Shown here: positions 35,342-43,521 of the stretch, one piece after another
How positions within the stretch are numbered: position 1 is the first letter of the stretch
Layout of the letters: each line of letters opens with the position of its first letter
Assembly: GCF_014925405.1 (NCBI RefSeq)
Contig: NZ_AQHJ01000030.1
Span: 238,092 to 302,091 of the forward strand
DNA length: 64,000 bases
Source: Pseudoalteromonas ulvae UL12
Lineage (GTDB): Bacteria > Pseudomonadota > Gammaproteobacteria > Enterobacterales > Alteromonadaceae
Reading direction: 5' to 3'
Position numbers and translations under genes: made by a program
Notes under the pieces: generated by a model
Seen by the model: the letters and a program-made list of their open reading frames with translations, nothing else
Told to the model about the DNA's origin: nothing
The model's database searches: none

Positions 35342-36277
35342 ATGGATCAATCTTTACTCGCGTCAAATATGTCAGCAATTGTACTGTTAATATTGGCATT
35401 TGTGGTAATCCTGACGGCCATCAAAATTGTGCCACAAGGGTATCACTATACAGTTGAGCGCTTTGGTAAATACACCCGTACACTGGCGCCGGGTTTGCAT
35501 TTTATCGTCCCGTTTGTGGATGTAATTGGGCGCAAACAAAATATGATGGAGCAAGTGCTTGATGTCGACCCGCAAATCGTAATCTCATCAGATAATGCGC
35601 AAGTAACCACGGATGCGGTGTGTTTTTTCCAAGTACTGGATCCAGTTAAATCATCTTATGAGGTCAATGACTTAGAGCGTGCTATGCAAAACTTAGTCAT
35701 GACCAATATCCGTTCGGTATTAGGATCGATGGAACTGGATGAAATGCTCTCTAATCGCGATCGCATTAATGGTGCCTTGTTATTAAAAATTGATGAAGCA
35801 ACGGATCCATGGGGTGTCAAAGTTACGCGGATTGAGATCAAAGACATTGCACCGCCGCAAGATTTAGTCGACTCGATGGCGCGTCAAATGAAAGCTGAGC
35901 GTGAAAAGCGTGCGATTATTTTAGAAGCTGAAGGTGAGCGTGAAGCGGCGATTAAAGTGGCTGAGGGTGAAAAACAAGCGGCTATTTTAAAAGCGGAGGG
36001 CCAATTAGAAGCGGCAAAACGCGAAGCTGAAGCTCGAGAGCGTTTAGCTGGTGCAGAAGCTGAAGCCACACGCTTGGTTTCTGAATCAATCAAAGAAGGC
36101 GATCAGCGTGCGATTAATTATTTTGTAGCCCAAAAATATATGGATGCTCTGGGTAAGCTTGCTGAATCGGACAACAACAAAATCATGATGATCCCGCTCG
36201 AAGCAAGTAATATGTTGGGATCAATTGCAGGGATAGCAGAAATTGCTAAAGATGCATTTGGTAACAAGCAAGGCTAA
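35342..36277 (+). CDS. qmcA: Stomatin-like SPFH protein, QmcA family
   Basis: 311 residues. An N-terminal membrane anchor (about 10-28) is followed by the SPFH domain ([31 protein letters not shown]) and a coiled coil rich in Glu/Ala (about 185-245), ending with a typical stomatin tail ([15 protein letters not shown]). The E. coli counterpart is QmcA (YbbK). It is followed by an NfeD-family gene, the standard partner of stomatins. AAGGAAAA precedes the ATG. Likely forms inner-membrane rings. Confidence 0.93.
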   Translation: MDQSLLASNMSAIVLLILAFVVILTAIKIVPQGYHYTVERFGKYTRTLAPGLHFIVPFVDVIGRKQNMMEQVLDVDPQIVISSDNAQVTTDAVCFFQVLDPVKSSYEVNDLERAMQNLVMTNIRSVLGSMELDEMLSNRDRINGALLLKIDEATDPWGVKVTRIEIKDIAPPQDLVDSMARQMKAEREKRAIILEAEGEREAAIKVAEGEKQAAILKAEGQLEAAKREAEARERLAGAEAEATRLVSESIKEGDQRAINYFVAQKYMDALGKLAESDNNKIMMIPLEASNMLGSIAGIAEIAKDAFGNKQG

Positions 36278-36297
36278 CTCGACGTGAGGAGGGTGTG

Positions 36298-36750
36298 ATG
36301 TTTGAATGGTTAACACATTTAGAAGCGTGGCATTGGTTAATTTTTGGTTTATTACTCTTAGGAGCCGAAGCGCTAGGTGCTGCAGGGTTTTTACTTGGTG
36401 CAGCTGCAAGTGCCTTGTTAATGACAATGTTTTTATTCATTGCGCCCGAGCTTACTTGGCAAACCCAGCTGGTGGTGTTTGGATTGCAAGCAGTATTGTT
36501 GTCGGTGCTTTATTGGAAATTTTTTAAGCCGTTTAATCAACAAACTGACGACCATCAAACACTCAATCAGCGTAGCCAGCATTTGATTGGCAAGCAATGG
36601 GTGTTGGTTGAGGACGTGATTGTCGGTGAAAATCATATCCAAATTGGCGACACTTACTGGAAAGTGATCAGTGAACAGGCATTACCTGCGGGTACGTCAG
36701 TGAAGGTTAGCTCCGCAGATGCGATGCGTTTAATTATTACAGCGGCATAA
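36298..36750 (+). CDS. NfeD-family membrane protein (YbbJ-like)
   Basis: 150 residues from the ATG at 36298, which has AGGAGG 5 bases upstream; a GTG one codon earlier is less likely. Two or three membrane helices (about 15-75) lead to a C-terminal OB-fold (IGKQWVLVEDVIVGENHIQIGDTYWKV). NfeD proteins pair with stomatins in the same operon, here 20 bases after qmcA. A hairpin with a T-run follows the stop. Confidence 0.92.
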   Translation: MFEWLTHLEAWHWLIFGLLLLGAEALGAAGFLLGAAASALLMTMFLFIAPELTWQTQLVVFGLQAVLLSVLYWKFFKPFNQQTDDHQTLNQRSQHLIGKQWVLVEDVIVGENHIQIGDTYWKVISEQALPAGTSVKVSSADAMRLIITAA

Positions 36751-36775
36751 TTCGTCTGTTTATTAGGAAAAGGAG

Positions 36776-36799
36776 AGCCAGTGCACGCACTGGCTTTTT
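36776..36799 (+). terminator. Terminator-like hairpin overlapping the ribosome-binding site of the RDD gene
   Basis: AGCCAGTG, loop CACG, CACTGGCT, then TTTTT. As a terminator it would end the stomatin/NfeD transcript. However, the stem also contains the GTG at 36781, the best-supported start of the next gene, and part of its ribosome-binding site, so it might gate translation. Confidence 0.72.
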
Positions 36800-37836
36800 A
36801 TGTGATGAAAGCAAAAGAAATAAATAAACTCGACCTCTCTCGGTCAGAAACTCGAGAGATTATTACGCCTTATGCCTTTAAAATTAACGAGCAATTATTA
36901 GGCCTTCCGCTTGCCAGTCCTGCTAGGCGTGGTTTGGCAATGCTGGTGGATATCTCATTAATTTTTCTTGCTGCAAAATTGAGTGCTGCTTTAATCGCAT
37001 TTGTGGCTGCTATGGCCTTTTACCGAGGGACAGCCGAGAGTTATTTGCCAAAAATGAGCGGCTGGGTACGACGTACTTTAAAAGTATTCGCTGCGAGCAT
37101 TTTATTTATTGCCAGTTTAAGTTTATTGAGCGAAGGCATTGATTACTTTGATGGTCAAGATAACGTCATTGCCAAGGGGATCAGTAATGAAGTGAATTTA
37201 ACCGCTTTTCAAAAAGAAGAGTTAAATAAATACTTAAGGTTAGTGGAAGGTGATGGATGTGATGAAGCGTGTATTACACAGGCTGAAACTGAGCTTCTCA
37301 CTCACATTCCTGCTTTGGCTAAACTTGAAAAAAACGAGAACCAACAACTCAATTATTTATTGTTGAAGTTAATCGCAGCGGCAGATAAGCAAGCCTCTAT
37401 TCCTGATGCGTCGTTGAGTGATGTCTTTAGTGCGCAGTCACCAGAGGTGTCTGCAGTTGAAAAAACTGAAAAGACTAGCTACAGCGTGATTGAGTGGGTT
37501 AAAGGAATTATGTCTGATTTAGGGCTCGGTTTAGGTTGGGCTGCAGTGTACTTTACTTTATTCCCACTATTATGGCGTGGGCAAACGCCAGGTAAAAAAT
37601 TACTTAACATCCGCGTGGTTGCGTTATCGGGGGAATATCTTTCTTTATGGGATGCCTTTGGTCGCTACGGCGGGTATGGAGCGGGCTTTGCAACGGGGTT
37701 ATTGGGTTTTTTACAAATTGTCTGGGATCCGAATCGTCAGGCGATTCAAGATAAAATAAGTGCCACTGTGGTTATTCATGGCCCTTATCAACAAGTGGTG
37801 ACACCTAAGACCATTGCAGCAGCCATTCATGAATGA
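36781..37836 (+). CDS. RDD-family membrane protein
   Basis: Up to 351 residues. The RDD signature is split: an N-terminal part (SPARRGLAMLVDISLIFLAAKL) and a C-terminal part (WRGQTPGKKLLNIRVVALSGEYLSLWDAFGRYGGYG), with a long central charged and helical insert (about 130-235) containing a cysteine pair CDEAC. RDD proteins are membrane proteins, some linked to Na+ export or osmotic adaptation. A GTG at 36781 has AAGGAG 5 bases upstream; an ATG at 36805 (MKAKEINKL) is the alternative and has no visible ribosome-binding site. It overlaps the pseudouridine synthase gene by 8 bases (ATGAATGA). Confidence 0.86.
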   Translation: MHALAFYVMKAKEINKLDLSRSETREIITPYAFKINEQLLGLPLASPARRGLAMLVDISLIFLAAKLSAALIAFVAAMAFYRGTAESYLPKMSGWVRRTLKVFAASILFIASLSLLSEGIDYFDGQDNVIAKGISNEVNLTAFQKEELNKYLRLVEGDGCDEACITQAETELLTHIPALAKLEKNENQQLNYLLLKLIAAADKQASIPDASLSDVFSAQSPEVSAVEKTEKTSYSVIEWVKGIMSDLGLGLGWAAVYFTLFPLLWRGQTPGKKLLNIRVVALSGEYLSLWDAFGRYGGYGAGFATGLLGFLQIVWDPNRQAIQDKISATVVIHGPYQQVVTPKTIAAAIHE

Positions 37837-38545
37837 ATCCACGTCAATAGACACAATGCGCCTAGCAAAATATATCGCCCATGCTGGGTATTGCTCTCGT
37901 CGTCAGGCTTCTAGATTGATTGATTTAGGGGTTGTGACTGTTAATGGTCAAGTGGCCGACCATATTTGTTTTGTTAGTGAGCGAGATCAGATAAGCATCC
38001 AAAATCAACCTTTAGTGATTGAGTCTCAGCGTTATTATTTTATTTATAATAAGCCAGTAGGTGTTGACTGCCGATTATTGCCTGATGATCCGACCAGCTT
38101 AGTGCATCGTTTGCCGAGCGATATTCGCCTTTACCCGATTGGCCGTCTCGATAAAGACTCCCATGGTTTACTCATTTTGACCAATGATGGTGATTTTTTT
38201 CATCAGATGAATCACCCTGAAAATCACCAAGAAAAAGAGTATTTAGTGCAAGTAGATCGGCCAATAGATGCGCTTTTTTGCAGTCAAATGAGCCAAGGAG
38301 TGATGATTGATGGCCAAACCACGTTACCGTGCCAAGTGTGTTTGTGTGGGGATACCCTGTTTCGTATCACGTTACGCCAAGGTTTGAATCGTCAAATTCG
38401 TAAAATGTCAAAAGCATTAGGGCGTCGTGTTATTGATTTACAGCGTGTTCGCATAGCTAATATTCATTTGGATAATTTACCATTAGATGTGCTAAAAGCT
38501 GTTAGTAAAAATGACATCATCGGGCATGGATTACACAGTAAATAA
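37829..38545 (+). CDS. RluF-like 23S rRNA pseudouridine synthase
   Basis: 238 residues from the ATG at 37829, which overlaps the RDD stop. An S4 RNA-binding domain (RLAKYIAHAGYCSRRQASRLID) is followed by the RsuA/RluF catalytic motif with Asp in GRLDKDSHGLLILTNDG. The motif EKEYLVQVDRPI and the segment LRQGLNRQIRKMSKALG resemble RluF, which isomerises a uridine in 23S rRNA. Target site not certain within the RsuA/RluB/E/F group. A possible start at 37856 (MRLAKY) is also in frame. Confidence 0.87.
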   Translation: MNESTSIDTMRLAKYIAHAGYCSRRQASRLIDLGVVTVNGQVADHICFVSERDQISIQNQPLVIESQRYYFIYNKPVGVDCRLLPDDPTSLVHRLPSDIRLYPIGRLDKDSHGLLILTNDGDFFHQMNHPENHQEKEYLVQVDRPIDALFCSQMSQGVMIDGQTTLPCQVCLCGDTLFRITLRQGLNRQIRKMSKALGRRVIDLQRVRIANIHLDNLPLDVLKAVSKNDIIGHGLHSK

Positions 38546-38546
38546 A

Positions 38547-38580
38547 AGGGTTGTGGCACAATGATATGTGTCACAACCCT
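38547..38580 (+). terminator. Hairpin after the pseudouridine synthase
   Basis: AGGGTTGTG pairs with CACAACCCT, with an inner CACA/TGTG stem, but no T-run follows. It is a possible factor-dependent stop or 3' end stabiliser. Confidence 0.5.
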
Positions 38581-38672
38581 CAGTGCAAAATAAGTAACAT
38601 CAACCTTGAGTGTATCAATAAATCACTCGTAGAGGATGCGGCATTATGTCGCAGTTTTGATTTTTGATGCTG

Positions 38673-39548
38673 TTATAAACCCGCTTGAGGTTGACCTACG
38701 TCATAACGAGTGAGCTTGTTTTGTCTGATCATTTGAATAACTTTTTGGGTGTATTCTTCTTTCATTTCTGAATAATCAATTAAACCGTCTACAAGTGCTG
38801 GCCCTGTAATTGGCTCATTATCATTACGTTTTTCTACACGAATATCACGCATCGGTGTGTAAGGATGAAACGCATTCAGATTTCGCATGTATTTTCTAAC
38901 GGCTTCATTCACTGTTTGAAATTTTGCTACTTCATGGCTTTTATTGCCATCGCGTGATGCAGGTACAAACCCACAACCTTTACTAAAACACCAATGGCCA
39001 AATAGATTGTTTCCTTGTTGAGCAAAGCGAGAGCCTCCCCAGCCAGACTCAATCGCCGCTTGTGCTAGCGCTAAAGAAGGCGGGATGACATCGACACGGC
39101 GCAACAGTAAATTGAAAAAGTCATCACTGATAGGTTGTTCATCAATGTGATAGGCTTTCGCGTAAGCCATCAATAATTGTGTGTCTTTCTCCGAAAGGGT
39201 TTCTTGCTGTTCAAAGCGACTTTTAATACGTTTTACTTGTGCACGTTGTTCACGAATGAAGGTGTTTTGTTCCACAACAACAGGATAAAGAAAATCAAAA
39301 AAAGCTTGTTTCTTTTCTTTCACATCGGCGTACTGCGTGAAATCAGGCACAGAAGTAACAGGTGACGAGGTTCTCGCTTTTAAAGGAGATGTGATTGTGC
39401 CCGTCGCGACAGTCATTGTTTGGACTGATTGTGAACCAGCTGTTGAGTCTGAGACCGACTCAGGCTGCTTAAGAACATAAACGCTTAGCATAGCGAGAGT
39501 TACTATCATAAGGCTGCCTACCACAATTTTTTTCATTGAATGAGTCAT
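38673..39548 (-). CDS. Bax-like glucosaminidase domain protein
   Basis: 291 residues from the ATG at 39548 (AAGGAAAAGT before it; the frame extends six codons further). An N-terminal membrane anchor (about 5-25) and a Ser/Thr-rich linker precede a glucosaminidase-type domain, with ALAQAAIESGWGGSRFAQQGNNLFGHWCF and its catalytic Glu in AIESGWG. E. coli Bax is similar in these motifs and length. The domain would cut peptidoglycan glycan strands. It is the last gene after rimK and the aspartoacylase-like gene on the same strand; the linkage is possibly functional but unproven. Confidence 0.9.
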   Translation of the reverse strand: MTHSMKKIVVGSLMIVTLAMLSVYVLKQPESVSDSTAGSQSVQTMTVATGTITSPLKARTSSPVTSVPDFTQYADVKEKKQAFFDFLYPVVVEQNTFIREQRAQVKRIKSRFEQQETLSEKDTQLLMAYAKAYHIDEQPISDDFFNLLLRRVDVIPPSLALAQAAIESGWGGSRFAQQGNNLFGHWCFSKGCGFVPASRDGNKSHEVAKFQTVNEAVRKYMRNLNAFHPYTPMRDIRVEKRNDNEPITGPALVDGLIDYSEMKEEYTQKVIQMIRQNKLTRYDVGQPQAGL

Positions 39549-39628
39549 ACTTTTCCTTATTTTCATAAATCTGCATTTGTTTCGCCCTTAAATTACGTAC
39601 CGTTCAATTAAGGGCGAGTGAGTTATCG

Positions 39629-39718
39629 TTAATTAAAATACACAGTAATAAGCAACAAAATGCACACGATAGCAAAGAGTTGTGTAAAACTGTGTGTTGC
39701 CTTGAATAAATTTTTCAT
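39629..39718 (-). CDS. Possible 29-residue membrane peptide
   Basis: An ATG-TAA frame encoding MKNLFKATHS, then a single hydrophobic stretch FTQLFAIVCILLLITVYF. It has the positive-inside layout of small membrane proteins and fills the space between the aspartoacylase-like and Bax-like genes. The ribosome-binding site is weak (GGA close to the ATG). Support is limited to hydrophobicity and position. Confidence 0.4.
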   Translation of the reverse strand: MKNLFKATHSFTQLFAIVCILLLITVYFN

Positions 39719-39731
39719 GGTCCGTTAGGTG

Positions 39732-40748
39732 TTATTCATCAGTGGTTGGTAAATGCAAATCATGAAGTATTTCAATATGTTCAGCTACTTCATGGGTATC
39801 TTCAAAATTAGCAACATGAAACATTGCATCTCCTTCTTGAGTGAGAGGAATGTTTTGTTTACCAATAATGATACCAGCATGTTTTGCGACCACAGTATCG
39901 AGAATATCGCCAAAGGGATTGCCAATTTCAGCAAGCACTTCGTTTTTATTAACGCGATCACCTAACTGCTTTTTGTCGTTCACTAAACCACTGGCTGTAG
40001 CGCGAACCCAAGAGCTCGAAAGAGCAATAAAGGGTTCTGCGGGCTTTTTCACCTTGCGTTTACGGATCATGCCAAGCTCAGCTAAAACATTAAAGACACC
40101 TTTTACGCCCGCACTGATTGATAGCTCATCAAAACGCAATGCTTCGCCGGCTTCATAAAGAAGGATTTTCGTGCCTTCTTCTGACGCTGATTGTCTTAAT
40201 GAACCATCACGTAGATTAGCGTTAAGCAAAACGGGTACGCCAAAAGATTTAGCCAGTGCTAACGTTTCTTCATCCTCTAGATTTGCTCTGATTTGAGGAA
40301 AGTTACTGCGATTGATTGCACCGGTATGTAAGTCGATGCCGTAATCACATTTGTGCACTATCTCTTTTAAAAACAAATTAGCGACACGCCCAGCTAAAGA
40401 GCCTCTCTCCGAACCTGGAAACGAGCGATTTAAGTCTCGTCTATCAGGTAAGTATCGACTTTGGTTCAATACTCCGTGAATATTCACCATAGGAACAGCA
40501 ATGACTGTTCCTTTTAAGCTGTTTAACGCTTTTGATTTTATCACGCGTCGTACAATCTCGATGCCATTGAGCTCATCGCCGTGAATCGCCCCACTTAAAA
40601 AAATAGTTGGGCCAGAACGTTTGCCACGAATCACTTGAATAGGTATTGCAACTTCACCACCTGTATACAAATTAGCAACAGGCAGCTCAATACGTTTACT
40701 TTCTCCAAGCTTGATTTCAATGCCATTAATTTCAAGTGTTTTGCCCAT
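39732..40748 (-). CDS. Succinylglutamate desuccinylase/aspartoacylase family protein (M14-type)
   Basis: 338 residues. The zinc motif HGDE is visible in GAIHGDELNGIEIVRRV, with the second zinc His in IDLHTGAI. The C-terminal third (VNDKKQLGDRVNKNEVLAEIGN) resembles a biotinyl/lipoyl-like barrel. Family members remove acyl or amide groups from acidic amino acids. It directly follows rimK (2 bases apart), which suggests that it acts on amino acids or peptides made or consumed by the RimK ligase (inference). It is not the arginine catabolic AstE, since no other ast genes are here. Confidence 0.92.
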   Translation of the reverse strand: MGKTLEINGIEIKLGESKRIELPVANLYTGGEVAIPIQVIRGKRSGPTIFLSGAIHGDELNGIEIVRRVIKSKALNSLKGTVIAVPMVNIHGVLNQSRYLPDRRDLNRSFPGSERGSLAGRVANLFLKEIVHKCDYGIDLHTGAINRSNFPQIRANLEDEETLALAKSFGVPVLLNANLRDGSLRQSASEEGTKILLYEAGEALRFDELSISAGVKGVFNVLAELGMIRKRKVKKPAEPFIALSSSWVRATASGLVNDKKQLGDRVNKNEVLAEIGNPFGDILDTVVAKHAGIIIGKQNIPLTQEGDAMFHVANFEDTHEVAEHIEILHDLHLPTTDE

Positions 40749-40750
40749 AA

Positions 40751-41656
40751 TTAACCTTGTCCACGAGTACGCGTGCTATTAGGCTTCGCTTTCTTTTCAA
40801 TGTATTCAATAATTAAAGAAGCCACATCGATTCCTGTTGCGCTTTCAATGCCTTCAAGACCTGGAGATGAATTCACTTCCATAACAACCGGGCCGCGGTT
40901 TGAACGTAAAATATCAACACCACATACACCTAGCCCCATTGCTTTGGCTGCGTTGACTGCTGTAGCACGTTCTTCTTTGTTTAATTTTACGATTTCTGCT
41001 GTACCACCACGGTGCAAGTTAGAGCGGAACTCGCCCTCTTGCGCTTGACGTTTCATCGCTGCAATCACTTTATCGCCAATCACTAAGCAGCGAATATCTG
41101 CACCATTGGCTTCTTTAATAAATTCTTGCACAAGAATATTTGCATTCAAGCCCATAAATGCTTCGATGATACTTTCTGCGGCTTTTTTGGTATCCGCTAA
41201 TACCACGCCGATACCTTGTGTACCCTCAAGTAATTTAATAACTACCGGAGCGCCGCCAACGTTTTTGATTAATCCGCTAATACTATCTGATGAGTGAGCA
41301 AAGCCTGTTTTTGGTAAGCCGATACCTTTACGAGATAACAACTGTAACGAACGTAATTTATCGCGTGAGCGGCTGATTGCGACTGATTCATTAACAGAAA
41401 AAGTACCCATCATCTCAAATTGACGAACCAGAGCTGTACCGTAAAACGTAATTGATGCACCAATACGTGGAATAACCGCATCATAAGTTGGTAATTTTTC
41501 ACCTTTGTAACCAACTGAAGGGCTATTACTTGTTACGTCCATATCACAGTGTAATGTATCAATCACATCAACTTCGTGACCTTTAGCAAGACCCGCTTCA
41601 ATTAATCGGCGAGTAGAATAAAGTTTTTTGTTACGAGATAAAATAGCTATTTTCAC
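40751..41656 (-). CDS. rimK: RimK-family alpha-L-glutamate ligase (ATP-grasp)
   Basis: 301 residues with the ATP-grasp fold: [12 protein letters not shown], then [22 protein letters not shown] (ATP loop), [20 protein letters not shown] and the metal-binding end [17 protein letters not shown]. RimK adds glutamates to the C-terminus of ribosomal protein S6 in E. coli; many relatives make poly-glutamate or other peptide bonds. The S6-specific RimK partners RimA and RimB are not encoded here. It is the first gene of an operon with the aspartoacylase-like protein. The function could be ribosomal protein S6 modification or a metabolite ligase. Confidence 0.94.
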   Translation of the reverse strand: MKIAILSRNKKLYSTRRLIEAGLAKGHEVDVIDTLHCDMDVTSNSPSVGYKGEKLPTYDAVIPRIGASITFYGTALVRQFEMMGTFSVNESVAISRSRDKLRSLQLLSRKGIGLPKTGFAHSSDSISGLIKNVGGAPVVIKLLEGTQGIGVVLADTKKAAESIIEAFMGLNANILVQEFIKEANGADIRCLVIGDKVIAAMKRQAQEGEFRSNLHRGGTAEIVKLNKEERATAVNAAKAMGLGVCGVDILRSNRGPVVMEVNSSPGLEGIESATGIDVASLIIEYIEKKAKPNSTRTRGQG

Positions 41657-41748
41657 GAATGTACCTACTTATTATTAAGTTTATTTCTATAGGTAACGTT
41701 ACGAATGTTAGAAAAGTCACATTTTTTTTAATTTTTTATTAGGGTCTG

Positions 41749-42282
41749 TTAGTGGGAGGAAGAAATACGTTGATTTAGAAAATCCAACACGCGAGTGTGG
41801 CGCATTTTGACGGCTGATAATTTAAGGCCGACTATTTGTGCTATTTCTGAGAACTCAAGGCCTGACCGATAGCGAAGCAACATGATATTACGATCGAGCC
41901 AACTGAGTTGCTCCATGATCGAAGCAAGTAAGTGTTGCATATCTTGAGGTTTAGATTCGATATGAATATCTTCTAAATTAAATTCATCATCAAATGACAC
42001 TCGACTATTTTTGCGAATTCTATCGATACACTCATTATGTGCGATTTTATACATCCATGAACGAAATGACTGCTGCCACTCAAATGACTTTAAGTTGAGC
42101 AGAATTTTAATCAGCACTTCTTGCGCTGCATCTTCACCTTCATGTTGATCATTTAGCAGGCGTGCGCAATAGCCCCTAAGTTGCGTTACATAAGGTTTCA
42201 CTAATAGTTGATAAAAACTTGCATCATAGGGAAGAGCATCTTGTGCAAGTATAACAAGCTGCTCTTCATTAAATTTTTGCAA
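41749..42282 (-). CDS. ECF-type RNA polymerase sigma factor
   Basis: 177 residues with regions 2 (LLNDQHEGEDAAQEVLIKI, SFRSWMYKIAHNECIDRIRK) and 4 (LSWLDRNIMLLRYRSGLEFSEIAQIVGLKLSAVKMRHTRVLDFL). This is a typical ECF-size sigma70-family protein. It starts 2 bases after the stop of the MscS gene, so all three genes (small membrane protein, channel, sigma factor) form one operon. No zinc-binding anti-sigma gene is adjacent; the small membrane protein at the front could play that role (speculation). Confidence 0.93.
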   Translation of the reverse strand: MQKFNEEQLVILAQDALPYDASFYQLLVKPYVTQLRGYCARLLNDQHEGEDAAQEVLIKILLNLKSFEWQQSFRSWMYKIAHNECIDRIRKNSRVSFDDEFNLEDIHIESKPQDMQHLLASIMEQLSWLDRNIMLLRYRSGLEFSEIAQIVGLKLSAVKMRHTRVLDFLNQRISSSH

Positions 42283-42284
42283 AT

Positions 42285-43133
42285 TTAGTCTCTAGCTTGT
42301 GGTTTTGGCGATATTTTTGTTGTTTTGTTACCAAGCAAGAAAGTATTCGGAATGGTAATAATATCGCCTGACTCAGTGATCACACGTGAGGTTGCGCTAC
42401 TGATAGAAACAATATTACCTTCGATATCATCAACACGTATTAAGTCCCCGACCTTATATAAATCACGCAAGTAAACCCCTGAAACAATTTCTTTGGACAT
42501 TGTTTTTGTACCTATGCCTAATGAAATAGCCGCGGCTAGGCCGACACTGGCGGTAATGACAGAAATAATGGTATTGAGCAGACTCACATCGACTTCTAAT
42601 TGTGTAATTGCTAACGAGAGAGTGATAACAATGATGATGCCTCTGCAAACTTCAGCTAAAGAGCGACCATAATCGATGCCTGCATTTTTTGCTGCGAATT
42701 TGGTACTTTTGAAGACAATTTGCCCAACAAAAAAGCCAAAAATCATCACAAAGAATGCAGCTAATATTTTAGGTAAAAATAAAGTTAAAGTGTCTATTAA
42801 GCCTGATAAAATGGTGAGGCCTAAGGTATCTAAAGCTGCTAAGAAAAAGAGTAAAAATACAAACGTGGAAAACAAAGAGGCAATGATTTGACTGCCGGTA
42901 ATTTGAAAGCCCGTTTTTTGGAGTAGATCGGTTAAACCAATCGCATCAAGCAGGCGGGGCAGTTGAAATTTATTGAGGCCTTTGGTGATAATTTTTTTGA
43001 TTATGAAGGCACATAACCAACCCGTTAACACTAGAACAAACCCTGCGATGAAATCGGGAGTTGATTGTAAAAAAACTTGCCAGACTTCGTTTAAAGTTGA
43101 GATGGTTTTATCTGATATTGTTTGATTGCTCAT
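42285..43133 (-). CDS. MscS-family mechanosensitive channel
   Basis: About 282 residues from the ATG at 43133 (MSNQTISDKT); the frame extends to 43205 but that would lie inside the upstream gene. Membrane helices (about 25-45, 80-105, 110-165) are followed by the pore-lining and beta domain motifs: SLGIGTKTMSKEIVSGVYLRDLYKVGDLIRVDDIEGNIVSISS and TIPNTFLLGNKT. It opens on membrane tension to release solutes under hypo-osmotic shock. It overlaps the upstream small membrane protein gene by 26 bases. Possibly a chloride/small-molecule channel variant. Confidence 0.9.
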   Translation of the reverse strand: MSNQTISDKTISTLNEVWQVFLQSTPDFIAGFVLVLTGWLCAFIIKKIITKGLNKFQLPRLLDAIGLTDLLQKTGFQITGSQIIASLFSTFVFLLFFLAALDTLGLTILSGLIDTLTLFLPKILAAFFVMIFGFFVGQIVFKSTKFAAKNAGIDYGRSLAEVCRGIIIVITLSLAITQLEVDVSLLNTIISVITASVGLAAAISLGIGTKTMSKEIVSGVYLRDLYKVGDLIRVDDIEGNIVSISSATSRVITESGDIITIPNTFLLGNKTTKISPKPQARD

Positions 43134-43377
43134 CGCTTTTGTCCGTATAGTTGTGCTTGTTGAAAGTGGGTTTAAGGAGTTGTGTAAATAAATTGATAAA
43201 CACAATCCAAAGAGATGTCGTGCCTAAAACGGCTAAATCAGTCACTCCTTGATGTTTATTGGCACTGGCAATCGCGCGCTCTATTAACACACTGTTTTTC
43301 TGTTGTTTCACTTGTGTTAAGTCGCTTTCAGAGTCTTTACACAATTCTTCTTGAAGTGCTTTTTCGATATCATTCAT
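43108..43377 (-). CDS. Small single-helix membrane protein in the MscS-sigma operon
   Basis: 89 residues from the ATG at 43377 (AGGAAG 7 bases upstream; a more distal ATG at 43395 is possible). The N-terminal about 50 residues are charged (DIEKALQEELCKDSESDLTQVKQQK), then one membrane helix (about VTDLAVLGTTSLWIVFINLF), then a short tail. I know no family. It heads the operon with MscS and a sigma factor and overlaps mscS. Its topology (cytoplasmic part, one helix) would suit an anti-sigma factor or a channel accessory, but nothing in the sequence proves either. Confidence 0.7.
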   Translation of the reverse strand: MNDIEKALQEELCKDSESDLTQVKQQKNSVLIERAIASANKHQGVTDLAVLGTTSLWIVFINLFTQLLKPTFNKHNYTDKSDEQSNNIR

Positions 43378-43393
43378 GAGTGAACTTCCTAAC

Positions 43394-43411
43394 ATACAAA
43401 ATGGTTTGTAT
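43394..43411. promoter_or_regulatory. Inverted repeat upstream of the small membrane protein gene
   Basis: ATACAAA and TTTGTAT are separated by ATGG, a 7-4-7 dyad. It lies 17 bases before the start at 43377, so it is well placed as an operator or RNA structure. Confidence 0.5.
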
Positions 43412-43424
43412 TAATATTAAGAAT

Positions 43425-43484
43425 AACGTATTTAAAAAGTAAAAAGTCACAATTAATTGTGACTTTTTACTTTTTAAATACGTT
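43425..43484. repeat. Perfect 60-bp palindrome
   Basis: The 30 bases at 43425-43454 are the exact reverse complement of 43455-43484, with no loop; the arms begin AACGTATTTAAAAAGT and meet at AATTAATT. It lies between the divergent starts of the small membrane protein gene (43377) and mgtE (43522). It could form a cruciform DNA or, in RNA, a long hairpin in the mgtE leader. It is not next to any gene 3' end, so a simple terminator role is unlikely. Confidence 0.97.
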
Positions 43485-43521
43485 GAATCGTTACAGAACT
43501 AAAAATCAGAAGGGGTTTTAG

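Noticed and set aside
39841..40158. 105-codon frame opposite the aspartoacylase-like gene
   Set aside because: Shadow frame of a clear minus-strand enzyme gene.
41693..41702. Ten-base palindrome GTAACGTTAC upstream of rimK
   Set aside because: Too short to separate from chance in a 64-kb window, and no second copy was seen.
43425..43484. Reading the 60-bp palindrome as a bidirectional terminator
   Set aside because: Both flanking genes are transcribed away from it, so it lies at promoters rather than gene ends.
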